This document shows positions 34,510 through 43,372 of a stretch of DNA of 64,000 bases, piece after piece. The notes under the pieces are model-generated. The model was given only the letters and a program-made list of their open reading frames with translations, made no database searches and was not told where the DNA came from. Both the position numbers and the translations under genes were made by a program. Numbering within the stretch: position 1 is the stretch's first letter; each line of letters begins with the position of its first letter. Source of the DNA: Scatosoma sp900555925 (GTDB taxonomy: Bacteria > Bacillota > Clostridia > Christensenellales > Borkfalkiaceae); the NCBI GenBank assembly GCA_959603585.1, contig CAUGYD010000009.1:30752-94751 (forward strand), read 5' to 3'.

Positions 34510-36375
34510 ATGGAAGAATTTATCGAATATACGGCGGACGCCGTCGTCGTCGGAGCCGGCCACGCGGGCTGTGAGGCGGCTCTCGCTCTGGCGCGGACGG
34601 GAATGAATACGGTCATGCTGACGCTCAATCTCGACAGCATCGGCTTCATGCCCTGCAATCCCTCCATCGGCGGCACGGCGAAGGGGCACCTCGTGCGCGA
34701 AATCGACGCTTTGGGCGGAGAAATGGGCAGAAACGCCGACAAGACCGCCCTGCAAATCCGTATGCTCAACGTCGGCAAGGGCGCCGCGGTGCAGAGCCTC
34801 CGCGCTCAATCGGACAAAAACGCCTATCATCGGGAGATGAAAAAGACCTTGGAGCACACAAAAAACCTCCGTATCCTGCAAGGCGAAGCGGCGGAAATCC
34901 TCGTCGAAAACGGAGCCTGCAAAGGCGTAAAGACGACCTACGGCGGAATAATCCTCTGCCGCGCCGTCGTGCTCTGTACGGGGGTTTATCTCAATGCGGA
35001 GACGATTACGGGCGACGAAATCAAAAAATCCGGCCCCAACGGTTTTGCCGCCGCCACCGTACTCACAAAGAATCTCGTCGAACTGGGTTTTTCCGTCCGC
35101 CGTTTCAAGACGGGCACGCCCGCGCGGCTGGACGGCCGCACCGTCGATTATTCCGCATGCGAAATTCAGGAGGGCGACGAGGAAATCTATCCCTTTTCCT
35201 TTCTCTCCTCCCGTCCGCCGAAAAACAAACTCCCCTGCTATCTCACGTACACCAATCGAAGGACGCACGAAATCATTCTCGAAAATCTCGACCGTTCCCC
35301 GCTCTATAACGGAACCATTCAGTCGACGGGGCCGAGATATTGTCCTTCCATAGAGACAAAGGTTGTCCGCTTCAAGGACAAGGAACGGCACCAAATATTT
35401 TTGGAACCCGAGGGCGCGGACACTTCGGAAGTATACGTGCAGGGCATGTCCACGTCCATGCCCCACGACGTGCAGAGAAAAATGTATGCCACGATTGCGG
35501 GATTGGAGCATGCGGACATCGTGCGCTACGGCTATGCCATCGAATACGACTGCATCGATACGCTGGACGTCCTGCCCACGCTCGAATTCAAAAAAGTACA
35601 GGGAATTTATACGGCGGGACAAATCAACGGCACCTCGGGCTATGAAGAAGCCGCCGCGCAGGGCCTTATGGCGGGGCTGAACGCCTCTTTGAAGCTCCGC
35701 GGACTTCCGCCGTTCGTATTGAGGCGGGACGAAGCCTATATCGGCGTCCTTATCGACGACCTCGTTACCAAGGGCACGGACGAGCCCTACCGCATGATGA
35801 CGTCCCGCGCGGAGCATCGGATTTGTCTGAGGCAGGACAACGCCGATTTCCGACTGACGGAAAAGGGCTATGCCTGCGGCTTGGCCGACAAAAAACGCCT
35901 GAACGTTTTCCTCCGCCGCAAACAGAAATACGAACGCCTCCTCAGAGCGTTCGAAGAACGCGTCCCGCAAAAGGAAGCGGCCGTATTCGTGCAAAAATAC
36001 GGCTACGACGCGCCGCACGGCAGTCTGTCGTATGCGGATATGCTCCGCAGGGCGATTCCCTTAAAAGAGATCCGCGTTTATTTCGGAGTATTTGAGGACT
36101 ATCCGAAAGATATCCTCGAAACGGCGGAAATCTCCGTCCGCTACGAAGGTTACTTAAAGCAGGGACTCGAACAGATAGAGCGCGCCAAGCGTCTGGAAGA
36201 CAGACTTCTTCCGCCCGACATCGATTATTCGGAAATCGGCGGGCTGCGATTGGAAGCGCGTGAGAAGCTCAACCGCGTCCGCCCGCTCAATTTAGGGCAG
36301 GCCGGAAGAATTTCGGGCGTCAATCCCGCCGACGTGTCCGTGCTTATGGTGTATCTCGCGACGAGAAATAAATAA
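34510..36375 (+). CDS. mnmG: tRNA uridine-5-carboxymethylaminomethyl modification enzyme MnmG (GidA)
   Basis: A 621-residue FAD enzyme that with MnmE modifies wobble U34 in several tRNAs. The FAD-binding VVVGAGHAGCEAAL, the CNPSIGG motif, the GxCTGVYLN-type stretch, and YTAGQINGTSGYEEAAAQG with the C-terminal GRISGVNPAD are all present. Only 2 bp separate it from dnaA and no SD is visible, so it is probably coupled to dnaA. mnmE is not in the window. Confidence 0.96.
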   Translation: MEEFIEYTADAVVVGAGHAGCEAALALARTGMNTVMLTLNLDSIGFMPCNPSIGGTAKGHLVREIDALGGEMGRNADKTALQIRMLNVGKGAAVQSLRAQSDKNAYHREMKKTLEHTKNLRILQGEAAEILVENGACKGVKTTYGGIILCRAVVLCTGVYLNAETITGDEIKKSGPNGFAAATVLTKNLVELGFSVRRFKTGTPARLDGRTVDYSACEIQEGDEEIYPFSFLSSRPPKNKLPCYLTYTNRRTHEIILENLDRSPLYNGTIQSTGPRYCPSIETKVVRFKDKERHQIFLEPEGADTSEVYVQGMSTSMPHDVQRKMYATIAGLEHADIVRYGYAIEYDCIDTLDVLPTLEFKKVQGIYTAGQINGTSGYEEAAAQGLMAGLNASLKLRGLPPFVLRRDEAYIGVLIDDLVTKGTDEPYRMMTSRAEHRICLRQDNADFRLTEKGYACGLADKKRLNVFLRRKQKYERLLRAFEERVPQKEAAVFVQKYGYDAPHGSLSYADMLRRAIPLKEIRVYFGVFEDYPKDILETAEISVRYEGYLKQGLEQIERAKRLEDRLLPPDIDYSEIGGLRLEAREKLNRVRPLNLGQAGRISGVNPADVSVLMVYLATRNK

Positions 36376-36506
36376 CAAACCGTCACATCTTAATTGAAAT
36401 ACCGTATATCGATTAAACTGCCTGCCGTTCTTCCGCGTTTTTCCGACGATAAACGCCGACAGTACGGCGCTCGGAGGCATATATACGGGTAATACAATAG
36501 ACTGAA

Positions 36507-37001
36507 ATGAAAAAAATCATTATCATCGGTTGTCCGGGCAGCGGGAAAAGTACGTTTGCCCGTAAATTGTCGGATATAACAAACATACCGCTCTATCACC
36601 TCGATATGATATGGCACAAGCCCGACAAAACGACTTTGACGAAAGAAGAATTCGACGAACAGCTGAGGGATTTACTGCAAAAAAGCGAGTGGATTATCGA
36701 CGGAAACTACCAAAGGACGCTTGAAGTCCGCATCAAAGAATGTGATACGATTTTTTTGCTGGATATTCCGCTGCAAACGTGTTTAGAGAGCGTAAGAGCC
36801 CGCATCGGCAAAAAGAGAAACGATTTGCCTTGGCTGGAAAAGGAATTGGACGAAGACTTTGAAAAATGGATTTACAGCTATCCCGATAAATCGCTTCCGA
36901 AAATCTATGAATTATTAGAAAAGTATGCGGACAATAAGCGAATTTATATTTTTAAGTCGCGGAGTGAAATCGACAGTTACTTAAAATCCTTAGTAAACTG
37001 A
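36507..37001 (+). CDS. P-loop kinase-like protein (FlaR / topology modulation family)
   Basis: A 164-residue nucleoside-kinase-like protein. It has Walker A (GCPGSGKST, residues 8-16), then the family-typical PLYHLDMIWHKPD and a WIIDGNYQRTLEVRI segment that matches adenylate-kinase-like proteins annotated as FlaR or DNA topology modulation protein. The true substrate is unknown. No SD is visible and a TACAAT box lies 9 bp before the ATG, so it may be translated from a leaderless mRNA. Confidence 0.85.
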   Translation: MKKIIIIGCPGSGKSTFARKLSDITNIPLYHLDMIWHKPDKTTLTKEEFDEQLRDLLQKSEWIIDGNYQRTLEVRIKECDTIFLLDIPLQTCLESVRARIGKKRNDLPWLEKELDEDFEKWIYSYPDKSLPKIYELLEKYADNKRIYIFKSRSEIDSYLKSLVN

Positions 37002-37014
37002 ATTAGAATTTATG

Positions 37015-37048
37015 AAAACGGCGCGGAGGTTTATCTCCGCGCCGTTTT
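37015..37048. terminator. Terminator after the P-loop kinase gene
   Basis: 14-bp stem AAAACGGCGCGGAG with loop GTTTAT; followed by T-rich sequence on the plus strand and usable in both directions. Confidence 0.9.
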
Positions 37049-37115
37049 TCTTTTTTGATTTTCAAGCAATTTTCTCGTCAAATGTAAGAAAGGAGACTTT
37101 TCAATGAAGAAGCTT

Positions 37116-38612
37116 TTATATTTTCTCGTATAATACATATACTACTTCATTTTCGCGAAATTTAGCCGATTCCCGAGCCACTTCCCTGTATTTATCGCTT
37201 TGAAGTTCGTTTTCGTTCAAATACCACACTTTCATGACCACAAAATCGGGGATTCCCTCCTCTATATATCGTTCCGTCTCTTCGTACATTTCATCGAGCG
37301 GAATATTTAACTGACAAAAATACTTGAATTCGGGAAGGATATCCGCCGCGAGGTAAAAGCCTCCGTCGAGGAAACCGTAATTGAGCAGAGTGGCATTTTC
37401 CTTCTCGTTGATAATTTTCGCAAACTTATACTGAACGGTATCTTCCTTTTTCTTGAAAATATAGTTGACGTTTCCGTTAATGCAAAAGAACACGAGACAA
37501 AAGCACAACGAAACGACGGGGACGAGAATTTTGCACAGTTTCTTTTTCAAAAACTTATAATCCCCGCAGAGCAGTCCCACATATCCGAACACGGCGAAAA
37601 TATAGAGCGGGAGTCCGTAATAGCGATAGCCTCGACCGCCGATAAAAAATAATATCGTGGCCAGTATGGGCACGATGAGAAGAAAAGCCTTTTCTTCTTT
37701 GCCCGCGAACGAATTTTTCCTCGCAAACAATACGATTCCGAGAATGACGAACGCATTATATTGGATATTCGCGCCCAACGTTCCGAGGATATTCAATAAA
37801 GGCATAAAGAGCCGATAAAAAATATTGCCTTTGTCTTGATACAAGAAGATATTATCGTACAGATAAACTTTCAGCCAGTCTTTCACGGCTCCGTTTACGG
37901 AGAAATAAATCAAGCAAGGCAGGGTTGCAATGACAACCCCGATCAGAATAAATACGACGCTTTTCCAAATCTCGGAAAATTGTTTTCTTCGCACGGTGCG
38001 GAAAAGGAAGAACACATACCAGGCGATAAAGAAGCCTATGATCGTGAATTTACTCCAAAATATAATTCCCGCGGCGATTCCGATATAGAGGTAATTGCCG
38101 ACGAAATATTTCCCGTTTTCTTCTCTCATATGCTTAACGGAAATATATATGACGCCCAACAAAAGCGGCGAAGAGAACTCCTCCACACTGTCGCCCGTCG
38201 ACATGGCGAAAGAAAAATAAACGGAAAGCGCGATGAGCACACAGACGGGAGCCACCCGCTTAAAATCGGTAATGCCGTATAATTTCAAAATTTTGGAGAT
38301 GAACAGAAGCGACGTAAAGCAGGCCGCCACCTCCATGAGCCATACTCCGAAAAATCCGTCGGAATCGATGAGATAGCAAAGGGCATGCAAAAAATAGACA
38401 TACGGTCCTTTCTGCTCGTAAATATCCCGATAAGGAACAATTCCGTTCGCCAAGGCTTTTCCGACCGTATAAAAGCAATTAGGGTCCGTCCATTCGTTCA
38501 GCGGATATAAAGGCGAGCTCTCCACGCCAAACAGGAGTATGACGAAAGAAATCAACAGTAAAAAGCCTGTCAATAAACTATTTTTCAATAATTTCTTCTG
38601 TAAATCGGTCAT
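37116..38612 (-). CDS. GT-C type membrane glycosyltransferase (ArnT/PMT-like)
   Basis: A 498-residue membrane protein with about 10-11 transmembrane segments and a soluble C-terminal domain of ~120 residues. The first loop has the pattern DPNCFYTVGKALANG followed by PYRDIYEQKGPYVYFLHAL, matching GT39/GT83-like enzymes. These use a polyprenyl-phosphate sugar to glycosylate envelope polymers or proteins. Start chosen at 38612, where GAGAGG lies 5 nt upstream. The GT2 gene just upstream likely makes its lipid-linked donor. Confidence 0.8.
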   Translation of the reverse strand: MTDLQKKLLKNSLLTGFLLLISFVILLFGVESSPLYPLNEWTDPNCFYTVGKALANGIVPYRDIYEQKGPYVYFLHALCYLIDSDGFFGVWLMEVAACFTSLLFISKILKLYGITDFKRVAPVCVLIALSVYFSFAMSTGDSVEEFSSPLLLGVIYISVKHMREENGKYFVGNYLYIGIAAGIIFWSKFTIIGFFIAWYVFFLFRTVRRKQFSEIWKSVVFILIGVVIATLPCLIYFSVNGAVKDWLKVYLYDNIFLYQDKGNIFYRLFMPLLNILGTLGANIQYNAFVILGIVLFARKNSFAGKEEKAFLLIVPILATILFFIGGRGYRYYGLPLYIFAVFGYVGLLCGDYKFLKKKLCKILVPVVSLCFCLVFFCINGNVNYIFKKKEDTVQYKFAKIINEKENATLLNYGFLDGGFYLAADILPEFKYFCQLNIPLDEMYEETERYIEEGIPDFVVMKVWYLNENELQSDKYREVARESAKFRENEVVYVLYEKI

Positions 38613-38649
38613 GAAAACCTCTCTGAAAGAAAAATATTCCCGCAAAAAG

Positions 38650-38673
38650 GCCGTCCGCGCACCCGCAGACGGC
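38650..38673 (-). terminator. Hairpin between the GT2 gene and the GT-C gene
   Basis: GCCGTCTGCG pairs with CGCGGACGGC-like sequence on the minus strand, followed by CCTTTTTG. It lies between two genes on the same strand, so it may attenuate transcription into the GT-C gene. Confidence 0.7.
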
Positions 38674-38695
38674 GGTTAGACAGGTTTTTGAGAAA

Positions 38696-39622
38696 TTACA
38701 GATTGATTTTTTCGGCGACGATATATTTCGGCCTGTTCTGCACTTCCCTGTAAATCATGGCAAGATAGAGATTGGAGAGTCCCTGACAGGTCAATACCGC
38801 TCCGCAGATCAGCCCCAAGGCGGGAAACAGCCAAGCCGTCAGCCCGCCGAAATATATTCCGCAGCAAGAGAGCACGATAAAGACGATAAAGCAGGCAAGG
38901 CTCAAAACGCCGCTTAAAATCCCGAGTTTCAAAGGCAGAGTGAGCGGATAATCAGAATTGGGGAAAACGCCGCTTTCCGCGAGCTTCACCATTTTTTTCA
39001 AAGTATAGTGCGTTTCGCCAGCAATTCTTTCGGGGCGTTCAAATTCTATAATTGTCTGTTTGAATCCTACCCAAGATACCTGCGCGCGGAGCAGTCTGTC
39101 ATGCTCTCCCAAAGAAAGAATGGCGTCCACGGCTTTTCTGTCGTATAACTTGAAATCCCCCACGTCTGCCGGCATATCGAGAGCCGTTATTTTTTTCATA
39201 AACCGATAAAACACAGCCGCCGTGGCGCGCTTAAAGACAGTTTCCCCCGCGCGGCGGCTTCGCCTCCCGTGTACGATATCGAAGCCCTCTTTCCATTTTT
39301 CTATCATTCTCAAAGCGATTTCCGGAGGGTCCTGTAAATCCGCGTCCATGGCGATGACAGCCTCCCCTTTCGCCTCGGCAAATCCGCAAAGGAGCGCCGC
39401 CTGTTGTCCGAAATTGCGGGAAAAACAGCAGACCTTAACGCGCTTGTCCCGAGCGGCGAGTTCCGTTAAAATCTCTTTCGTTTTATCCCTGCTGCCGTCG
39501 TTTATGAAAATCATTTCGAAATCTTCGTTCAGCGATTCCATGACGGGCACTACCGCTTCATAAAACAACGGCAATGCTTTTTCTTCGTTATACGCCGGAA
39601 CCACCAGCGAATATTTGGGCAT
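38696..39622 (-). CDS. GT2 polyprenyl-phosphate glycosyltransferase (DPM1/GtrB-like)
   Basis: A 308-residue enzyme. A GT2 catalytic domain (SLVVPAYNEEKALPLFYE, the AMDADLQDPPE donor motif, GDFKLYDRK) is followed by two C-terminal transmembrane segments. This is the layout of enzymes that load glucose or another sugar onto undecaprenyl phosphate. It is paired with the GT-C gene downstream. Own promoter at 39652-39680. Confidence 0.9.
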   Translation of the reverse strand: MPKYSLVVPAYNEEKALPLFYEAVVPVMESLNEDFEMIFINDGSRDKTKEILTELAARDKRVKVCCFSRNFGQQAALLCGFAEAKGEAVIAMDADLQDPPEIALRMIEKWKEGFDIVHGRRSRRAGETVFKRATAAVFYRFMKKITALDMPADVGDFKLYDRKAVDAILSLGEHDRLLRAQVSWVGFKQTIIEFERPERIAGETHYTLKKMVKLAESGVFPNSDYPLTLPLKLGILSGVLSLACFIVFIVLSCCGIYFGGLTAWLFPALGLICGAVLTCQGLSNLYLAMIYREVQNRPKYIVAEKINL

Positions 39623-39651
39623 ATTCTCTCCCTCCCGATTTTCTGTCTTTT

Positions 39652-39680
39652 ATTATACTATATTTTATAGGGCTTGTCAA
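39652..39680 (-). promoter_or_regulatory. Sigma-A type promoter of the GT2 gene
   Basis: Minus strand TTGACA (39680-39675), 17-bp spacer, TATAAT (39657-39652), a near-consensus promoter. Confidence 0.85.
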
Positions 39681-39700
39681 TCCTAATTTCGGAAAGGGGA

Positions 39701-39729
39701 TTGATTTTTTCATCGAATTATGATACAAT
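39701..39729 (+). promoter_or_regulatory. Sigma-A type promoter of the Cys-tail membrane protein
   Basis: TTGATT (39701-39706), 17-bp spacer, TACAAT (39724-39729). SD AAGGAGG at 39741-39747. It is divergent from the GT2 promoter. Confidence 0.8.
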
Positions 39730-39751
39730 GAGTAATAGATAAGGAGGATTT

Positions 39752-40489
39752 ATGCAAAGTAAAAAAATGTGGCAGGCGCTTTTTATTATTCTTTTCTTTC
39801 TTCTCGTCTCAGCCGTCCTTGCCTGGGGTTGTATTTATTTATTCTCCAAAGCGAAATGGCAAATATTCTTCGGTATCGGGGCAGGGCTCATGTTGCTTTC
39901 TGTCATTCCCCTCTTCTTTTATGAAAAAATTCCAAAATCGCCCGCAATTTCCCTTTGCGTCAATTCGATTTCCTGCGGACTTTTCCTCGCTTCTCTTTTT
40001 ATCGGGAAACACCTCTCTCTTTCTCTCAAAACCGCATTCTGTTCAGTACTCGCTTCGGGAGCCAGCTTTTTTATATTCATGCTCCTTTTAAGTGTTCCCC
40101 GCCTTCGCAGCAGCCGCGTTTACATAGTTATCGTCTGGATTCTTTGGGCTGCGGCGCTCCTGACTTCGGGCGGAATACTTTGGAGTAACAAAGGCGCATC
40201 CTCCTATGCCCTTTTCACACTCTTATCCGTGGCAGTGGTCTTATTTGCCGTCGGATCGGTTTTTCATTCGGACAGTCTCGACGAGCTCCTCATCTCTCTT
40301 GCCATTCCCTCCGCGCTCGCCGTGGGAATTATTGCCGTTATCGTGCTGCTCGTCCTTTTGCAGGCGGACGACTGCGGCTGTGATTGCGATTGCTGCGACG
40401 GCGGATGCTGCGACTGTACGCCGGATTACGAAGGCGGAAAACGCAAGAAAATAAAAATGAGCGACCTTTCCGCTCCACCCTCCGCATAG
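39752..40489 (+). CDS. Seven-helix membrane protein with C-terminal cysteine cluster (hypothetical)
   Basis: I do not recognise the family. The 245 residues show about seven hydrophobic helices (roughly 9-31, 38-57, 66-84, 93-113, 122-143, 152-171, 178-203). A short tail follows with eight cysteines in 15 residues (208, 210, 212, 214, 215, 219, 220, 222), read as CGCDCDCC then CCDC, mixed with Asp. Then comes a basic patch (KRKKIK). The cluster could bind metal or be lipid-modified. Strong promoter and SD support expression. Single-gene unit. Confidence 0.75.
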   Translation: MQSKKMWQALFIILFFLLVSAVLAWGCIYLFSKAKWQIFFGIGAGLMLLSVIPLFFYEKIPKSPAISLCVNSISCGLFLASLFIGKHLSLSLKTAFCSVLASGASFFIFMLLLSVPRLRSSRVYIVIVWILWAAALLTSGGILWSNKGASSYALFTLLSVAVVLFAVGSVFHSDSLDELLISLAIPSALAVGIIAVIVLLVLLQADDCGCDCDCCDGGCCDCTPDYEGGKRKKIKMSDLSAPPSA

Positions 40490-40527
40490 CAAATATAGCC
40501 GATTTTCCCGCGGAATGGAAATCCCAG

Positions 40528-40670
40528 TAACAAGTAATTTTCTTTACAGTAAAAAATTGTTTCCGCTGTAAAGTTTTCTCCGTTATATAAAACTTTTCCC
40601 GTTGTAAAAAATTTTCCCTATTATAAAGAGGTTTGTTTCTCCGTCATAAAAAATTGTCTCCATTTTCAAA
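40528..40670. repeat. Degenerate ~20-30 bp A/T-rich tandem repeat
   Basis: Successive units resembling TTTTCCCGTTGTAAAAAAT (for example TTTCCGCTGTAAAG, TTCTCCGTTATATAAAAC, TTCCCTATTATAAAG, TTTCTCCGTCATAAAAAAT) occupy the stretch after the membrane protein gene. No ORF or promoter was seen. Confidence 0.6.
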
Positions 40671-40677
40671 AACGAAA

Positions 40678-40710
40678 ACGCCCGCCCGATACGTTGTATC
40701 GGGCGGGCGT
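40678..40710. terminator. Bidirectional terminator between the membrane protein gene and pnp
   Basis: 15-bp stem ACGCCCGCCCGATAC with loop GTT, T-runs on both sides. Confidence 0.95.
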
Positions 40711-40714
40711 CTTT

Positions 40715-42814
40715 TTAATCTAATTTTTCAAGGAGCTTCAAATCGATACCCTTTTCGCCGATTTTAATAATTTCGACCTTGACTTTATCGCCGATATTGA
40801 GAACGTCCTCTACTTGGTTGACGCGCTCGGTAGAAAGTTTGGAAATATGCACCATGCCGTCCTTGCCGGGAGCAAACTCTACAAAGGCTCCCACGCGGGA
40901 AAGAATTCTCACGACGACGCCGACAAACATATCGCCGACTTCGGGATCATGCGCGATCGACTGAACGATAGCCTTTGCGCGTTCCGCGGCGGAAATATCG
41001 CCATAGCAGGCGATACATACCGTGCCGTCGTCCTCGATATCGATCTTGGTGCCCGTCTGCTCGATAATCTTATTGATGACCTTACCCTGTTTTCCGACGA
41101 CGTCCCCGATTTTTTCGGGATTGATTTGGAAGGAAATAATTTTAGGCGCATAGGGCGAAAGCTGGTCATTGACCTGAGGAATGCACTCCAACATTTTTCC
41201 CAGAATAAATCTTCTTCCCTCCTGAGCCTGCGCGATAGCGTCGAGCATGATCTGTTCGGAAATACCTTTGATTTTGATGTCCATCTGAATGGCGGTAATG
41301 CCCTTTTCGGTCCCCGCCACCTTGAAGTCCATATCCCCGAGGAAGTCTTCGAGGCCCTGAATATCCGTCATAATGACATATTTTCCGGTATCGGGATCTT
41401 TAATGAGTCCCATGGCGCAGCCCGCTACGGGAGCCTTAATGGGCACGCCTGCGTCCATGAGCGCCATGGTCGAACCACATACGGAAGCCATGGAAGAAGA
41501 TCCGTTGGAAGAAAGGATATCGGACACCACGCGGATGGCGTAGGGGAAATCCGCTTCCGAGGGAATGACGGGAATGAGCGCGCGTTCCGCAAGAGCGCCG
41601 TGGCCGATTTCGCGGCGGCCGGGGCTTCTGAGGGGTTTTGCTTCGCCCGTGCAGTATCCGGGGAAGTTATACTGATGCATATATCTCTTTTCTTCTTCCT
41701 CGTCGAGGCCTTCCATTCTCTGAGCCTCGTCCAGCATGCCGAGCGTACAGGTCGTAAGTGCCTGCGTCTGACCTCTCGTGAACACGGCGGAGCCGTGAAC
41801 TCTGGGCAAAACGCCGTGTTCGCACCAGATGGGACGGACTTCTTTGAGTCCTCTTCCGTCGGGGCGAATTCCCTTATCGAAAATCTTGGCGCGGACGATA
41901 TTTTTCACGATATAGTAAATGGAATCCTTGACTTCTCTCGTCTGTTCGGGATAAATGTCCGCAAAGTGCGCAAGGATATCCGCTTCGGCTTCCGCCTGTC
42001 TCTTTTCGCGCTCCTGTCTGTCGAAGGTATCGAGAGCGGCGACCAATTTATCGTAAGCATAGGCTTTGACGGCGGCGTCGAGGTCTTCGGGAATATGGTA
42101 GAGCTCCATTTCTCTCTTGGGTTTGCCGACTTCCTTTTGAATCTCCTCGATGAAGGCGCAGACCTTTTTGATTTCCTCATGCCCGTACATGATCGCACCG
42201 ACCATTTCCGCGTCGGTGACCTCGTTCGCACCCGCTTCGATCATCAAAATCGCGTCCTTGGTGCCCGCAAGGGAAAGGTGAATAGAGCTCTTTTCCTTTT
42301 CCGCAACGGTCGGATTGATGATATATTTTCCGTCGATGCAGCCCACGATGACCGAACCCGTGGGACCCGCCCAAGGAATATCCGAAACGGACAGCGCCAC
42401 GGACGAACCGATCATGGCGAGGGGTTCGGGAGCGATGTCGGGATCGACGGAAAGCGCGGTGGCGACTACGACGACGTCGTTGAAGATTCCCTTCGGGAAA
42501 AGGGGACGGATAGGACGGTCGATGAGGCGCGCGACGAGGATAGCTTTATCGGAAGCGCGTCCCTCTCTCTTTTTGAAGCCGCCGGGAATTTTTCCGACCG
42601 CGAACATTTTTTCTTCATAATCGACGGACAGGGGGAAGAAATCCATTCCCTCTCTGGGCTGTTCCGCCATACAGACGGTGACGTTCACCACCGTTTCGCC
42701 GCAGCGGATAAGGCAGGCGCCGTTGGCCTGTTCGGCATATTTTCCGATTTCTACGGTCAGTTCTCTGCCCGCGTAGTCCGTTTTGAAAACCCTGTAATTG
42801 TCTAAAGATGGCAT
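40715..42814 (-). CDS. pnp: Polyribonucleotide nucleotidyltransferase (PNPase)
   Basis: A 699-residue 3'-5' phosphorolytic exoribonuclease. Two RNase PH domains (the first with FFPLSVDYEEKMFAVGKIPG, the second with RGQTQALTTCTLG and GRREIGHGALAERAL) are followed by a KH domain (INPEKIGDVVGKQGKVINKI) and an S1 domain (VGVVVRILSRVGAFVEFAPG). It lies directly after rpsO, the conserved arrangement. SD AAGGAG precedes the ATG. Confidence 0.97.
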   Translation of the reverse strand: MPSLDNYRVFKTDYAGRELTVEIGKYAEQANGACLIRCGETVVNVTVCMAEQPREGMDFFPLSVDYEEKMFAVGKIPGGFKKREGRASDKAILVARLIDRPIRPLFPKGIFNDVVVVATALSVDPDIAPEPLAMIGSSVALSVSDIPWAGPTGSVIVGCIDGKYIINPTVAEKEKSSIHLSLAGTKDAILMIEAGANEVTDAEMVGAIMYGHEEIKKVCAFIEEIQKEVGKPKREMELYHIPEDLDAAVKAYAYDKLVAALDTFDRQEREKRQAEAEADILAHFADIYPEQTREVKDSIYYIVKNIVRAKIFDKGIRPDGRGLKEVRPIWCEHGVLPRVHGSAVFTRGQTQALTTCTLGMLDEAQRMEGLDEEEEKRYMHQYNFPGYCTGEAKPLRSPGRREIGHGALAERALIPVIPSEADFPYAIRVVSDILSSNGSSSMASVCGSTMALMDAGVPIKAPVAGCAMGLIKDPDTGKYVIMTDIQGLEDFLGDMDFKVAGTEKGITAIQMDIKIKGISEQIMLDAIAQAQEGRRFILGKMLECIPQVNDQLSPYAPKIISFQINPEKIGDVVGKQGKVINKIIEQTGTKIDIEDDGTVCIACYGDISAAERAKAIVQSIAHDPEVGDMFVGVVVRILSRVGAFVEFAPGKDGMVHISKLSTERVNQVEDVLNIGDKVKVEIIKIGEKGIDLKLLEKLD

Positions 42815-42974
42815 TGTAAAATTCTCCTTAACTCGATTCTTTTTTTGTTCTTGTCCTTACCGCCGCCCGACGGCAAGGGGTGAAGCCGATGCGCGCGTTC
42901 CGAATTTTCCCGTTTCGGAAATCCGTTTCCCCCTGTTCGGAAAGAGACCGATACGCACACATCGACAAAAAAGA

Positions 42975-42993
42975 GCGGATTAAAATAACCCGC
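42975..42993 (-). terminator. Terminator or attenuator after rpsO
   Basis: Minus strand GCGGGTTA-TTT-TAATCCGC (8 bp, one G-U) followed by TCTTTTTT. It lies between rpsO and pnp, so some read-through or a separate pnp promoter is expected. Confidence 0.75.
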
Positions 42994-43006
42994 CCTTTCG
43001 TGCCGC

Positions 43007-43261
43007 TTATTTTCTTAAATTGAGCGCTTCGATAATCGCTCTGTAACGCGCGATGTCTTTTTCTTTGAGGTAATCCAAAAGACCGCGACGTTTACCGACC
43101 ATCTTCAAAAGGCCGCGGCGGGAATGGTTGTCCTGCTTGTGGGATTGAAGGTGCTCGTTGAGGTGATTGATTCTCTCGGTGAGAAGCGCGATCTGAACCT
43201 CGGGGGAACCCGTATCGCCCTCGTGCGTTGCGAATTTTGCGATGATTTCTTTCTTTTCCAT
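43007..43261 (-). CDS. rpsO: 30S ribosomal protein S15
   Basis: An 84-residue S15 of normal length and sequence (THEGDTGSPEVQIALLTERI, then HKQDNHSRRGLLKMVGKRR). It binds the central domain of 16S rRNA and starts platform assembly. SD AGGAGG in the leader; promoter at 43344-43372. Confidence 0.97.
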   Translation of the reverse strand: MEKKEIIAKFATHEGDTGSPEVQIALLTERINHLNEHLQSHKQDNHSRRGLLKMVGKRRGLLDYLKEKDIARYRAIIEALNLRK

Positions 43262-43343
43262 TTGCGTTTATCCTCCTATGGAATTTATCCCGAACCTCTA
43301 AGCCGAACGTGGAGAATCGTCCCGCTTGGCGGCCGTTATTATT

Positions 43344-43372
43344 ATTTTAGCATATTCTTGTCCGAATGTAAA
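43344..43372 (-). promoter_or_regulatory. Probable promoter of rpsO
   Basis: Minus strand TTTACA (43372-43367), 17-bp spacer, TAAAAT (43349-43344). Confidence 0.6.

Noticed and set aside
34333..36018. 561-codon open frame opposite mnmG
   Set aside because: Antisense shadow of mnmG.
40814..42805. 663-codon open frame opposite pnp
   Set aside because: Antisense shadow of pnp, which has all its domains.
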